From Gemmataceae bacterium (GTDB lineage: Bacteria > Planctomycetota > Planctomycetia > Gemmatales > Gemmataceae), in assembly GCA_020847555.1 (NCBI GenBank), contig JADLBT010000349.1, forward strand, positions 1 through 64,000: DNA of 64,000 nt, in the 5' to 3' direction. The notes below the pieces were generated by a model. It did no database searches and was not told where the DNA came from. It saw only the letters and a program-made list of their open reading frames with translations. The stretch's first letter is position 1. Each line of letters begins with the position of its first letter. Positions 56,050 to 64,000 of this stretch are shown here, piece by piece. Made by a program: the position numbers and the translations under genes.

Positions 56050-56484
56050 CTACTTGGCGGGTGAAGGAGTGAGGACGGTCACGGTCACGGACTGACCGGG
56101 GCGCACGACGATCTGCCGCGTCTGGAACGCTGTCGCCCCGCCCTGGAGGGCGAAGCGCCGGACTTCTCCGTCGGGGCCGCGCAGCGTGATGTAGGCCGGT
56201 GCGGCGGCGGCCGGGGCGGTGACGACCACGTCGAGCCCGGCCGGCGTCGGCGCACGCGGCACAGGCGCCGGCAGCGAGGCCGGCTGGGGTGCGGCCGCCT
56301 GCTGGCGCCGCTGCTGCTGACGCGCCATCGTGGCCTGGAAGGCCCGGGTGTCGGGACCGATCCGGCGCGACCCGCCCGGCGGCTGGGCCGCGACGGGGGA
56401 CGCCTCGAACAGCCACGTCACCCCGATCAGGGCGAGCATACCGAGGGCTGTGCGGTTCAAAAGATGTGTGTGGGAGAGACACAC
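56050..56484 (-). CDS. Small secreted protein, hypothetical
   Basis: 144 residues from GTG 56484, chosen because AAAGGAGG lies five bases upstream. A signal peptide covers about 1-34 (ALGMLALIGVTWLFEA, ending VAAQ). A Gln/Arg-rich helix (TMARQQQRRQQAAA) and a Pro/Ala linker follow. The C-terminal 65 residues are strand-rich (DVVVTAPAAAAPAYITLRG, VRRFALQGGA, QIVVRPGQSVTVTVLTP). No family is recognised; a periplasmic structural role is possible. Confidence 0.7.
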   Translation of the reverse strand: MCLSHTHLLNRTALGMLALIGVTWLFEASPVAAQPPGGSRRIGPDTRAFQATMARQQQRRQQAAAPQPASLPAPVPRAPTPAGLDVVVTAPAAAAPAYITLRGPDGEVRRFALQGGATAFQTRQIVVRPGQSVTVTVLTPSPAK

Positions 56485-56715
56485 GTTGAACCTCCTTTCT
56501 GAATGTTGGTGAGCGGAAGCCGGGTAGTTGATGGATCCTTTGCGGTGGATAACATAAAAACGCACCCGCCGGGGTCGCCTCCCAGCACTTCAGCCCGCGG
56601 AGAAACCGGAGGGCGGCCCCGGTCAGGTGCAGCAGATCGTTCGGCCGGTTCATGATCGCTGTATGGGGATCGACACACCACGACAATCCATGAGCGCCAG
56701 GTGCGGCGCGAATCG

Positions 56716-57174
56716 TTACGATGGACCCTTTTTCGATTTCCCTGCTCCACCTTTCGGTTTCTTGCCGGCCTTTTTCGGCTGTTTCTCTCGGCTGGCTTTT
56801 TCCGCCGCCTCCCTCGCTCTTGCAGCTTCAGCAGCAGCATCCAAGGCATTCGGCTCGTTCAGTCTGGACCGGAGAATTGCAATCTCCTCGTCGATCTCAG
56901 GCATGCCTTCGTAGTCCGGAAGTTCCCGAATGGCTTCCAACTTGGAAATAGCCAGCTTCAGATGGCGGTCAAGGTCATCGACCGGCCAGATGTAGTTCCT
57001 CCCCAGGGCAACGAGGATGTAGGCAGCCGCCCGAATTTCGGGAGCATACTCCTCGAGGTCGCGATAGTTCAAAGCCTTCTCAACACGCTGGGCCAACCTG
57101 GTGGTTCCAAAAAGTTCGTCGAACCAGTCGGCAGCCAGGTCATTAGCCCAGGGAGCCGATCCCCACGCACCCAT
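56716..57174 (-). CDS. DUF4259 domain protein
   Basis: 152 residues from ATG 57174. It opens with MGAWGSAPWANDLAADWFDEL, the hallmark of DUF4259, a small family found in scattered bacteria and of unknown function. Residues 1-100 are helical and match the domain; the tail from 115 is a charged helix followed by a Lys/Gly-rich end (KQPKKAGKKPKGGAGKSKK). The gene is visibly less GC-rich than its neighbours, which suggests recent acquisition. It may be cytoplasmic. No operon partner is obvious. Confidence 0.85.
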   Translation of the reverse strand: MGAWGSAPWANDLAADWFDELFGTTRLAQRVEKALNYRDLEEYAPEIRAAAYILVALGRNYIWPVDDLDRHLKLAISKLEAIRELPDYEGMPEIDEEIAILRSRLNEPNALDAAAEAARAREAAEKASREKQPKKAGKKPKGGAGKSKKGPS

Positions 57175-57273
57175 CCAAACACCTATTCCTCTCTGTCGAA
57201 CATAGCGAAAGCGTTGTGAGCGTTTGCGTTTTCTCGGGCATAGGCGCCGGCGCCGGGCACACACCCGGCGCCG

Positions 57274-58704
57274 TCACAGCAGTTCGGCGATTGGCTCGCC
57301 GTGCTGCAGGATCGGGATCGGTCGGCCCGCGCGGTCGTGGTAGACGCGGTTGGTGTCGATGCCGAAGCGGTGGTAGATCGTGGCGAGCAGGCAGTTGCTG
57401 TCCATCGCCCGCCTGGCCGGCTCCTCACCGCGCGGGTTCGTCGCCCCGACCACCTGCCCCATCCGCAGGCCGCCGCCCGCCAGGAAGACGCTCATCGCCC
57501 GCGGCCAGTGGTCGCGACCGGGCCGACGGCTCGCGTCCTGGTAGGCGATCCGTGGCGTCCGGCCGAACTCCCCGCAGAAGATGAACAGCACGTGCCCGTC
57601 CAGCCCGCGCTGGTACAGATCCTCGACCAGCGCCGAGACGGCCTGGTCGAGCAGCGGCATCCGCTCGGCATACGCCTCGAAGATGTGGGTGTTGACGGAG
57701 TGATCGTCCCAGGTCGTCGTCCGGCCGGTCTGTGGTCGCAGGCGGTTGTTCGCCTGGCACTGGACGAACCGGACGCCAGCCTCCACGAGACGCCGGGCCG
57801 TCAGCAGGCTCTTGCCCCAGTCGGTGTTGCCGTACCGGGCGCGCACGCGCGGATCCTCGCGCGACAGGTCGAACGCCTCGCGCGTCCGGCGGCCGGCCAG
57901 CAACTCGACCGCCCGCCGCTGGAACGAGTCGAAGGCGGCCACTCGCTCGGACCGCTCCAGGGCGTGCGGCAGCGAATCGAGCGTCTGGAGCAGCGCCTGA
58001 CGGCGGCGCAAGGTCAGCGCGCCGTCCGGCGTCAGGGCGAAGTTCGCCCGGTTTTCTGCCGTCAGGTAGAGCGGAACCGGATCGTAGGTGTTGTTGCCGC
58101 TGGCCGTGAGCGGGTTCGGACTGGGCATGAACGGGGCGTACCCGGGGCCGAGGTAGCCCGGCCCGCCGCCGTAAAACCTGGTGTTGCCGACGTACACCGG
58201 CACCTCGCCGGCCTGCCCTTCCAGTTCCTTCGCGACAATCGACCCGATGTCGGGGTACTCCGCATTCGGCAGATTGGCGGCCACCGACGCGTACCCGGTC
58301 AGGAAGCGGTGAGTTCCGCCGGAGTGCTCGGCCCGGTTGTGGCGCAGGCTGCGGACGAGAGCGAACCTGTCGGCCATGCGGGCGAGGCGCGGCAGCAGCT
58401 CGGTGATGTGGATGCCGGGCACGTTGGTCCGGATCGGCCGGAACGGCCCGCGGATTTCGCTGGGTGCGTCCGGCTTGAGGTCGAACGTGTCCAGGTGGCT
58501 CGGCCCGCCGTTGGCCCAGAACAGGATGACGGAGAAATCGCGGCTGATCGAGCCTCGCGGCCGGGCCGCCTCCTCCGCGAACAGCCGCGCCAGGCTCGGC
58601 TCGACCCCGCTGACGAGCGCGCCCAGGCTCAGGCCGCCGAGGCGGAGCCAGGTCCGCCGATCCATTGCTCCCGGGCCAGGCGCGAACGAGTCGGTGGTTG
58701 TCAT
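57274..58704 (-). CDS. DUF1501 protein (sulfatase-like)
   Basis: 476 residues from ATG 58704. A Tat-type N-terminus (RRTWLRLGGLSLGAL) is followed by the family hallmark VILFWANGGPSHLDTFDLKPDAPSEIRGPF and by GVRFVQCQANN, DDHSVNTHIFEAYAERMPLLD, IFCGEFGRTPRI and GRDHWPRAMSVFLAGGG. The alkaline-phosphatase-like fold is complete, unlike the remnant at 44.2 kb. In planctomycetes these exported proteins are numerous and often follow PSD1 genes; this one stands alone. The substrate is unknown, possibly sulfated or complex polysaccharides. Confidence 0.9.
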   Translation of the reverse strand: MTTTDSFAPGPGAMDRRTWLRLGGLSLGALVSGVEPSLARLFAEEAARPRGSISRDFSVILFWANGGPSHLDTFDLKPDAPSEIRGPFRPIRTNVPGIHITELLPRLARMADRFALVRSLRHNRAEHSGGTHRFLTGYASVAANLPNAEYPDIGSIVAKELEGQAGEVPVYVGNTRFYGGGPGYLGPGYAPFMPSPNPLTASGNNTYDPVPLYLTAENRANFALTPDGALTLRRRQALLQTLDSLPHALERSERVAAFDSFQRRAVELLAGRRTREAFDLSREDPRVRARYGNTDWGKSLLTARRLVEAGVRFVQCQANNRLRPQTGRTTTWDDHSVNTHIFEAYAERMPLLDQAVSALVEDLYQRGLDGHVLFIFCGEFGRTPRIAYQDASRRPGRDHWPRAMSVFLAGGGLRMGQVVGATNPRGEEPARRAMDSNCLLATIYHRFGIDTNRVYHDRAGRPIPILQHGEPIAELL

Positions 58705-58978
58705 GAGGGAAGACCCCTTGTCGCGGAGGCGGACAGAACTACCCCGTTGAGCGGTTGGGGGGACGAATGCAGCACCTGCGGTCGATTGTACACCCGGCCA
58801 CGGGCGGCCGTCACCGGATTTTCCGGGGCCGGCGACCGGGGCAGTTTCGGGTTGCACCGGGTCGCCCGTCGTGGTCTGATAACCGGGGTCGCGCCTTCCG
58901 CCCGACCCCGCGACTCACGCAGCGGCGGTCGTCGGACGGCACGTCCTCACCAGCCACCAACGCAGCGCAACAGACGCC

Positions 58979-59995
58979 ATGAGCCTCCCCGAGACACCAT
59001 CCCCCCCCCGACACGGCCGCGCCAGTCGCGACGTCGCGTGGTTGTCGTGGTTCTACGTGCTGCTGTTGTTCGCCGTGTGGGCACTGCTGGCGACTGAGGG
59101 CGACCAGTGGTGGCCGGCGACGCTGATCCTGTTCCTGCCGCGGTGGGCGTGGGGCGTGCCGCTGGTCGTCCTCGGCCTGGCAGCAGTGCTGTTCCGCCCG
59201 CGCATGCTCGGCCTGCTGCTCCTTGGCGGGGTGGTCGTGGCCTGGCCGCTGATGGGGCTGTGCATCCCGTGGGACCGGCTGTCCGCGCAGGAGGAGAAGA
59301 ATGGGTTCCGGTGCCGGGTGTTCACCTGCAACGTCCACCGCAACCCATTCGGCGTGAAGCCGGCCATCCGCGACGCTCGGCCAGACGTCGTCGCCCTGCA
59401 GGATTGCTCGGGAGACTTCGCTCCGCACGATTTCGGGGAGGGGGAGTGGCACGTCCAGGCGCGCGGACAGTTCGTCGTGGCCAGCCGCTACCCGATCCGC
59501 GAGTTCATCGAGCTGGAACCGCCGGCCGCGCCGAAGAACACGGTCGTCCGCGCCATCCTGGAGACGCCCGTCGGGCCGGTCCGCCTCTACAACCTCCACC
59601 TGGCCAGCCCGCGCGAGGGGCTCGTGGCGGTGCGGCAGCGCGGGTGGAACGGCGGCCATGTCCTGCAGAGCAACAGTAACGCCCGGCGCACGCAATCCGT
59701 GGCCATTGATGCCTGGATCCGCAAGGAGGCCGGCCCGCTGGTGATCGTCGGCGACTTCAACACCCCAACCGACAGCACGATTTACGGCGCCGTCTGGGCG
59801 AAGTACACCAACGCCTTCTCCGAGGCCGGACTCGGCTGGGGCTACACGTACTACACCAGCCGCACGTCGCTGCGGATCGACCACATCCTCGCCGGCCCAG
59901 GCTGGCGGTGCCGCGACTGCTGGGTCGGTCCGGAGGTCGGGTCGGAACACCGGCCGGTGATCGCCGACCTCGAATGGGTCGCGGCCAGGCCGTGA
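58979..59995 (+). CDS. Membrane-anchored endonuclease/exonuclease/phosphatase-fold protein
   Basis: 338 residues. Three membrane helices lie at about 20-42, 47-70 and 75-95. The rest is an EEP-superfamily domain with its metal and catalytic motifs: FTCNVHR, VVALQD, YNLHLASP, VIVGDFNTP (Asp/Asn), RIDHILAG and GSEHRPVIADL. Members hydrolyse phosphodiesters in DNA, phospholipids or inositol phosphates; the membrane anchor suggests an extracytoplasmic or lipid-related role. The start overlaps no neighbour; divergent from DUF1501 with 274 bases between. Confidence 0.9.
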   Translation: MSLPETPSPPRHGRASRDVAWLSWFYVLLLFAVWALLATEGDQWWPATLILFLPRWAWGVPLVVLGLAAVLFRPRMLGLLLLGGVVVAWPLMGLCIPWDRLSAQEEKNGFRCRVFTCNVHRNPFGVKPAIRDARPDVVALQDCSGDFAPHDFGEGEWHVQARGQFVVASRYPIREFIELEPPAAPKNTVVRAILETPVGPVRLYNLHLASPREGLVAVRQRGWNGGHVLQSNSNARRTQSVAIDAWIRKEAGPLVIVGDFNTPTDSTIYGAVWAKYTNAFSEAGLGWGYTYYTSRTSLRIDHILAGPGWRCRDCWVGPEVGSEHRPVIADLEWVAARP

Positions 59996-60046
59996 GTTCA
60001 GCGGCAGGGACCAATGCCTATTTGCTTGCAGCGGACGTGTCCACCA

Positions 60047-60089
60047 GCCGCGAGCGCCAGCGAGGCGACCGTGCGCTGGCGCTCGCGGC
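60047..60089. repeat. Second-family palindrome, 16-bp stem
   Basis: Arms GCCGCGAGCGCCAGCG and its exact complement (60074-60089) flank an 11-base loop. It shares the core GCGCCAGCG with the palindrome at 38816-38860. It lies between convergent genes, just before unit 13. Confidence 0.8.
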
Positions 60090-60092
60090 CTG

Positions 60093-60155
60093 TTTAAAGT
60101 CCACGGGTTGCAACCCGTGAGTTTCAGACGCAGGGAGGTATCCGCCTGCTCCTGG
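60093..60155. repeat. REP-like unit 13, long-tailed subfamily
   Basis: AAAGTCCACGGG pairs with CCCGTGAG-type arm across loop ttgcaa; the tail cagacgcaggg and later tccgcctgctcc match unit 11 at 48299-48363. Confidence 0.75.
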
Positions 60156-60166
60156 GGTTCCGAGGA

Positions 60167-60814
60167 CTACTTCGGCAACTCCTTGACCTCGATCTTCTTC
60201 ACCCGGAGCACGCAGTCGTACACCTTGCCCGTCTTGTCCTTGAACGGGCTGTGATGCTGCAGCGCGAAGTGGCCGCGCTGGAAGGAGTTCTTCTTGTCCG
60301 TGTAGTCCACGACCTTCTTGCCGTTGACCAGGATGACGATGTGGTTACCCTTCGCGATCACCTCCTGCGTGAACCATGTGTCCGGCGGGACCAGCATCTC
60401 GGTGATGCGAACGTGATTGTAAAGGCCCCCGGTCTTCTGCGGGTCGGGGAACGTGCTGTTGATCTGGGCCTCGTATCCCGGCGGGTAGTTCGGCGCGAAC
60501 TTGGTCCGGAAGTACTGTCCGCTGTTGCCCTTGTCGTTGATCTTCGCCTCGATGCGGTAGTGGAAGTTCTCGTAGTCGGCGCGGTCGCTGAACAGGTGGC
60601 TGACCTTGTCGCCGCCGCTGACGATCATGCCGTTCTCGACGCGCCACTTCCCGGGATTTTTCGGGTGCGTCTTCCACCCGGTCAGATCCTTGCCGTTGAA
60701 CAGCTGCACCCAGCCGCCGTCACCTTTCCTGTCTCCCGCGTCCGCCCGGCGTTCCTGGTCGCCCAGCCCCGCGACCGCGAACAGCACGGCCGCCCCCAGC
60801 ATCAATCGGTTCAT
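60167..60814 (-). CDS. DUF1080 / 3-keto-disaccharide hydrolase-family protein
   Basis: 215 residues from ATG 60814 with AGGAGGG upstream. A signal peptide (1-17) precedes a concanavalin-like jelly roll with the DUF1080 signature WVQLFNGKDLTGWKTHPKNPGKWRVENG near 35-62 and HLFSDRADYENFHYRIEAKI, GNSGQYFRTKF, ILVNGKKVVDYTD and GHFALQHHSP. Members act on or bind 3-keto-glucosides and other sugars outside the cytoplasm; they are abundant in planctomycetes. No sugar dehydrogenase gene is adjacent. Confidence 0.92.
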   Translation of the reverse strand: MNRLMLGAAVLFAVAGLGDQERRADAGDRKGDGGWVQLFNGKDLTGWKTHPKNPGKWRVENGMIVSGGDKVSHLFSDRADYENFHYRIEAKINDKGNSGQYFRTKFAPNYPPGYEAQINSTFPDPQKTGGLYNHVRITEMLVPPDTWFTQEVIAKGNHIVILVNGKKVVDYTDKKNSFQRGHFALQHHSPFKDKTGKVYDCVLRVKKIEVKELPK

Positions 60815-60966
60815 CGATGTCCCTCCTGCGGTTGGCCCCGCGCGGGCCGGCCCGTTCGCCCGGCCCGCCGTGGTTGCGCCGTCTTGTTATACCCCCGCCG
60901 CGTCGAAGGGAAATAGACCGGCCTTGACCGCCCGTTCGCCGACCGTATCCTCCGGGCCGTGTCCTG

Positions 60967-63036
60967 ATGCCATTGCCCCCGGAGGTTCGCGGTGCGGTGT
61001 GCGCCAACCGTTCGTTGTCGTTGTGGCTCGCGTGCGCGGCCTGCGCCCTGATGGCGTCGGCGGTCGGGTGTTCGTACGGCATCGGCGTCCGGTCGGCCAC
61101 CAAATCGCCGCTGCTGGCAGCCTGGCGCGCCAGCCTCGCCGAGGAGAACGACCTGTCGCCGCGGACGCAGCAGACGCTGCGCCAGCTCGACCTGCTGCCT
61201 GTCTACAACCGCAACCCGCACGACGCCTACTTCCACCTGCACGCCCTCGCCGTGCAGGAGCCGCGCCCGGACCTGCTCTTCGCCCTGGCCGAGATCTGCT
61301 ACCACCTCGGCCAGCAGGACGAGAAGGCCGGCGACTGCGAGGCGGTCGCCCACTACTACTGCTGCGCGGGCTACGCCTACCACTACCTCTTCGCGGAGAA
61401 AGCGGCGGGGTGTCCGAGGTCCGCCGTCCGCGAGGCGGCGGCCGCCCTCGGCGCCGACGGCCGCCCTGTGCCGCTCCACAAGGATCTGCTCGCGCGGTGT
61501 CCGCCGTCGCTGCCTCCGGCCGCGTTCGATCCGCGCTTCCGGGTGGCGTGCGACCTTTACAACAACGGGCTGGCCAAGTGCATCCGGGCCGCCCAGCGCG
61601 TCGGCCGCTTCGATCCGCGCTACCAGCTGCACGTGCCGACCCGGGATGGTCGCGGGTTCCTGCTGACGGTGGACCACCACGGGTTCCTCTGGCGCCCGGA
61701 CGAGTTCGGTCCGCTGCGGTTCTGTGCCGACTACGAGGTGTTCGGCCTCGACAACCACTTCCGCACCTACGGCCTGGGGGTGCCGCTGATCGGCATCCGC
61801 GACGCCAGCGCGCCGGCCGGCCCGGCGGGCGCGTTCTACCCGCGCGAGGTCAGCTTTCCGGTGACGGCGTTCTTCCGGTTCGAGGGGACCATCGCCGACC
61901 TGGGAGCACGCCGTATCGGCCGGCTGCAGCTGTACAACCCACTGACGATCAACCGCGTCCGCGCCGGCGGCCGCACCGTTCCGCTGGAGACGGACCTGAC
62001 CACGCCGCTGGCGTACTTCCTGAGCAAGACCGACCTGGGCGGACTCGAATACACCGGCTTCCTCCGGGCGGACCAGCTGCGCGACCGCGCCGGTATCTAC
62101 ATGTTCGAGCCGTACCAGCCCGGAAAGATTCCCGTGCTGATGGTTCATGGACTGCTGTCCTCGCCGCTGACGTGGACGCCGCTGTTCAACGAGCTGCGTG
62201 CCGATCCGGAGCTGCGCAAGCACTATCAGTTCTGGTTCTACCTCTACCCGACCGGGAACCCCTACCCGCTGACGGCGGCCGAACTGCGGCGCGCCCTCCA
62301 CCGACTGCGGAACGACCTCGACCCGCAGCGGCGGGACCAGGCGCTCGGCCAGATGGTGTTCGTCGGCCACAGCATGGGCGGGCTGGTGTCGAAGCTGCTG
62401 ACGCAGGACAGTGGCGACGACTTCTGGCGGCTGGTCAGCCAGGAGCCGTTCGCCGAGGTCAAGGCCGAACCACGGACGCGCCGGGTGCTGCAGCGCATCT
62501 TTTACTTCGACCGCGAGCCGGAGGTGAAGCGGGTGATCTTCCTCGGGACGCCGCACCACGGCTCGAAGTTGAGCCCGTCGCCGCCGGCCCGTCTGCTGGC
62601 CCGGTTCGTGCGCCTGCCGGAGCGCCTCAAGAATGCGGCCGAGGACGTGGCCCGCAAGAACCCCGGATTGTGGCCGAACCTCGGCAGCGATCCGGGACGC
62701 ATCACCTTGCCGACGAGCCTCGATCTACTGACGCCCGGCGCGCCCGCGCTGGAACTGCTGGCGAGCCGAACGGCGCCGCCGGGGGTGCATTACCATTCGG
62801 TGATCGGGGTGAGCCGCGGGGAGGGGAAAAACGGGACGGACGGGGTGGTGTCCTACGCGAGCGCCCACATCGACGGGGCGGAGTCGGAGATCGTCATCCC
62901 GGCGAACCACCGGAGCGTTCACCACCATCCGCAGGCAGTACTGGAGGTAAAGCGCATCCTGCGCGAACACCTGGAAGGGATACGCCGGCCTGCCCGGGAG
63001 GTGGTGCCGGCGTGCGCGCTGCTGCCGCCGGAGTGA
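60967..63036 (+). CDS. Lipoprotein with alpha/beta-hydrolase (lipase/esterase) domain
   Basis: 689 residues. A lipobox SAVGC lies at about 31-35; GTG 60997 with GGAGG upstream is a possible shorter start that still gives a 25-residue signal. Residues 60-360 are a helical then beta-rich region of no known family (CYHLGQQDEK, NNGLAKCIRAAQ). The hydrolase domain from about 380 has VLMVHGLLSSP (oxyanion hole), the nucleophile elbow GHSMGG near 466-471, GTPHHGS, GTDGVVSY and a His near ANHRSVHHHP. It is likely an extracytoplasmic lipase or esterase. It diverges from the DUF1080 gene. Confidence 0.85.
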   Translation: MPLPPEVRGAVCANRSLSLWLACAACALMASAVGCSYGIGVRSATKSPLLAAWRASLAEENDLSPRTQQTLRQLDLLPVYNRNPHDAYFHLHALAVQEPRPDLLFALAEICYHLGQQDEKAGDCEAVAHYYCCAGYAYHYLFAEKAAGCPRSAVREAAAALGADGRPVPLHKDLLARCPPSLPPAAFDPRFRVACDLYNNGLAKCIRAAQRVGRFDPRYQLHVPTRDGRGFLLTVDHHGFLWRPDEFGPLRFCADYEVFGLDNHFRTYGLGVPLIGIRDASAPAGPAGAFYPREVSFPVTAFFRFEGTIADLGARRIGRLQLYNPLTINRVRAGGRTVPLETDLTTPLAYFLSKTDLGGLEYTGFLRADQLRDRAGIYMFEPYQPGKIPVLMVHGLLSSPLTWTPLFNELRADPELRKHYQFWFYLYPTGNPYPLTAAELRRALHRLRNDLDPQRRDQALGQMVFVGHSMGGLVSKLLTQDSGDDFWRLVSQEPFAEVKAEPRTRRVLQRIFYFDREPEVKRVIFLGTPHHGSKLSPSPPARLLARFVRLPERLKNAAEDVARKNPGLWPNLGSDPGRITLPTSLDLLTPGAPALELLASRTAPPGVHYHSVIGVSRGEGKNGTDGVVSYASAHIDGAESEIVIPANHRSVHHHPQAVLEVKRILREHLEGIRRPAREVVPACALLPPE

Positions 63037-63046
63037 GAGGAGATTC

Positions 63047-63117
63047 AAAGCTCACGGGTGGCGCCCCGTGGGTCCAATGCCTGGTACTTCGCCCACGGGG
63101 TGCCACCCGTGGGCTTT
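63047..63117. repeat. REP/BIME-like unit 14 (inverted pair)
   Basis: AAAGCTCACGGG/CCCGTGGGTC and GCCCACGGGG/CCCGTGGGCTTT in opposite orientation with a 14-base linker. It begins ten bases after the hydrolase stop and ends just before the convergent phosphatase stop, a shared terminator position. Confidence 0.85.
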
Positions 63118-63128
63118 GGAAGTGCCTG

Positions 63129-63584
63129 TCACTGCCTGCTCTGGCGCCGGGCGAACGCGGCGACGGCTGCGGCCTGCTCGGCGGTCTCGATCGATCCCGG
63201 GCGCAGGCGGCGCACGCGGGCGATGGCGTTCTTGCTGCTCAGATCCTGCGTCACGAAGTAGCACGCCAGGATGACGCCGGTGCGGCCGAGTCCGGCGCCG
63301 CAGTGGACGGCGACCCCCATGCCGCGCGCGTTCGCCTTTGCAATCGTCGCGACGCAGTGGTCCAGCTGGTCCTGGGTCGGCGCCTCCATGTCCACGATGG
63401 GGACGTGAACGAGGAACAGGCCCGCCTCGTTGATCCAGTCGCGCCGGGGCGGATCCTCCGTCAGCGACAGCAGCACCTCGATGCCCTGGGCGCGCAGCCA
63501 GAGGAGGTCTTCCACGTCCTCCGGACGCGCCATCGCCGCCAGGTGGGGTTTCTCGATCCAGCTGAAGCCCGACGGTTGTGCCAT
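63129..63584 (-). CDS. Dual-specificity protein phosphatase
   Basis: 151 residues from ATG 63584. The Cys-based phosphatase signature HCGAGLGRTG is at about 94-103 (Cys 95, Arg 101), and the general acid is likely Asp 65 in VPIVDMEAP. The WIEKPHLAAMARP and LLSLTEDPP segments are typical of atypical, plant-like DSPs. It dephosphorylates Tyr, Ser/Thr or a non-protein substrate; no kinase neighbour suggests which. It is 50 bases downstream of the release-factor-like gene on the same strand, so the two are probably co-transcribed. Confidence 0.92.
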   Translation of the reverse strand: MAQPSGFSWIEKPHLAAMARPEDVEDLLWLRAQGIEVLLSLTEDPPRRDWINEAGLFLVHVPIVDMEAPTQDQLDHCVATIAKANARGMGVAVHCGAGLGRTGVILACYFVTQDLSSKNAIARVRRLRPGSIETAEQAAAVAAFARRQSRQ

Positions 63585-63634
63585 GTCCTCGCGGCCCTTC
63601 GCCGCCCCGCCATCCCGCGTCCCGCGGCCAAGGA

Positions 63635-64000
63635 CTACGACCCGCGGAGGGGCTTGTGTCCGAAGCGTGCGCGCAGCACGTTCGCCTGTTCCCACACCTT
63701 CGGCGACGTTTGCAGGAAGCCGATCAGGTTGCCGGTCGTGATACCGAGCGCTGCGGCCGTCTCGCTGACGCGCCCTTCCAGCGCCTGGAGCACGTCGAGG
63801 ACGAGCCCCGCCGCCGGCAGGAAACGCGGATCCTTCGCCCGCACCTCCAGGCGCCCACCGTCCCCCTGCGCCTCGCGATACTCGGCCCGCGCCGCCAGCG
63901 TGGCCGGTTCCAGCTCGTCCAACCGCAGCGGATCGCGCAGTTTGAGATACAGCGCCTCACGCAACCGGCGTAGGGCGCGGGCGCGATTCTCGTGCTGCGA
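63635..64000 (-). CDS. Peptide chain release factor-like protein (partial, C-terminal part)
   Basis: The frame is open from the window edge to the stop at 63635, giving the last 121 codons. It starts in SQHENRARALRRLREALYLKL, the segment that follows the GGQ loop in class-I release-factor-like proteins (ArfB/RF-H type), and ends with a helical C-terminal extension (ETAAALGITTGNLIGFLQT, VLRARFGHKPLR) typical of planctomycete members. The GGQ motif would lie outside this window. It likely rescues stalled ribosomes by peptidyl-tRNA hydrolysis. Confidence 0.75.
   Translation of the reverse strand, partial: SQHENRARALRRLREALYLKLRDPLRLDELEPATLAARAEYREAQGDGGRLEVRAKDPRFLPAAGLVLDVLQALEGRVSETAAALGITTGNLIGFLQTSPKVWEQANVLRARFGHKPLRGS

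Noticed and set aside
58705..58857. Upstream extension of the DUF1501 gene
   Set aside because: The Tat-like start near 58704 or 58665 fits the family; the extra residues do not.

Overview
The window is a GC-rich stretch of chromosome that looks like a planctomycete, most likely of the Gemmatales/Gemmataceae type. The evidence is the mix of families: DUF1501 and PSD1 (DUF1549/DUF1553) proteins, a DUF1080 protein, a Cys-rich repeated secreted protein, a BBP7-like barrel protein, several proteins joining kinase, PP2C, FHA and zinc-ribbon domains, HEAT proteins, and a release-factor-like protein of a planctomycete kind. I see no rRNA, no tRNA, no CRISPR array and no intact transposase. Taxonomy is inferred from gene content only.

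Layout. 1-10.4 kb: a sigma-70 factor with a long HTH-rich N-terminus (minus), a secreted protein, a TlpA-like lipoprotein (minus), a UvrA-family ATPase and a FliA/WhiG-type sigma factor. 10.6-19.5 kb (minus): a Gld-like ABC-2 export cluster of ATPase, permease, GldG-like protein and a very large DUF4340 protein with nine repeats. 19.7-23.9 kb: a CzcA/CusA-type RND pump and a small His-containing lipoprotein. 24.1-34.7 kb: a five-gene phospho-signalling cluster consisting of zinc ribbon-pseudokinase-PP2C, vWA, zinc ribbon-FHA, a Ser/Thr kinase, and a 1609-residue membrane pseudokinase with three C2H2-like finger modules. This is the best candidate for an undescribed system. 34.7-38.8 kb: a secreted HEAT protein (minus), then RluA, DUF4392 and DUF1445 in tight succession; the last two match the two halves of animal D-glutamate cyclase. 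39.0-43.6 kb (minus): BamA and SelB. 43.9-45.6 kb: decayed remains of a PSD1-DUF1501 operon. 45.7-49.6 kb: an outer-membrane protein, a fumarylacetoacetase-fold enzyme and a Cys-rich repeated protein. 50.3-55.2 kb: a secreted caspase-fold (C25/CHAT-like) protein, an inactive transglutaminase fused to membrane helices, and a RimK-like ATP-grasp ligase. 55.6-64 kb: small secreted proteins, DUF4259, DUF1501, a membrane-anchored endonuclease/exonuclease/phosphatase-fold protein, DUF1080, an alpha/beta-hydrolase lipoprotein, a dual-specificity phosphatase and a release-factor-like gene cut by the window edge.

Two repeat systems cross these regions. One is a REP/BIME-like palindromic unit with arms like AAAGCCCACGGG, present about 14 times, singly or as inverted pairs, almost always between genes; one copy supplies the last codons of the ABC ATPase gene. 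The other is a C/G-rich palindromic repeat lying in frame inside three housekeeping-type genes (uvrA-like, czcA-like, selB), so it is translated into low-complexity linkers. A third palindrome type occurs at 38.8 and 60.0 kb.

Most other long open frames are antisense shadows produced by the high GC content. Function calls rest on motif recognition by eye; no database search was run.
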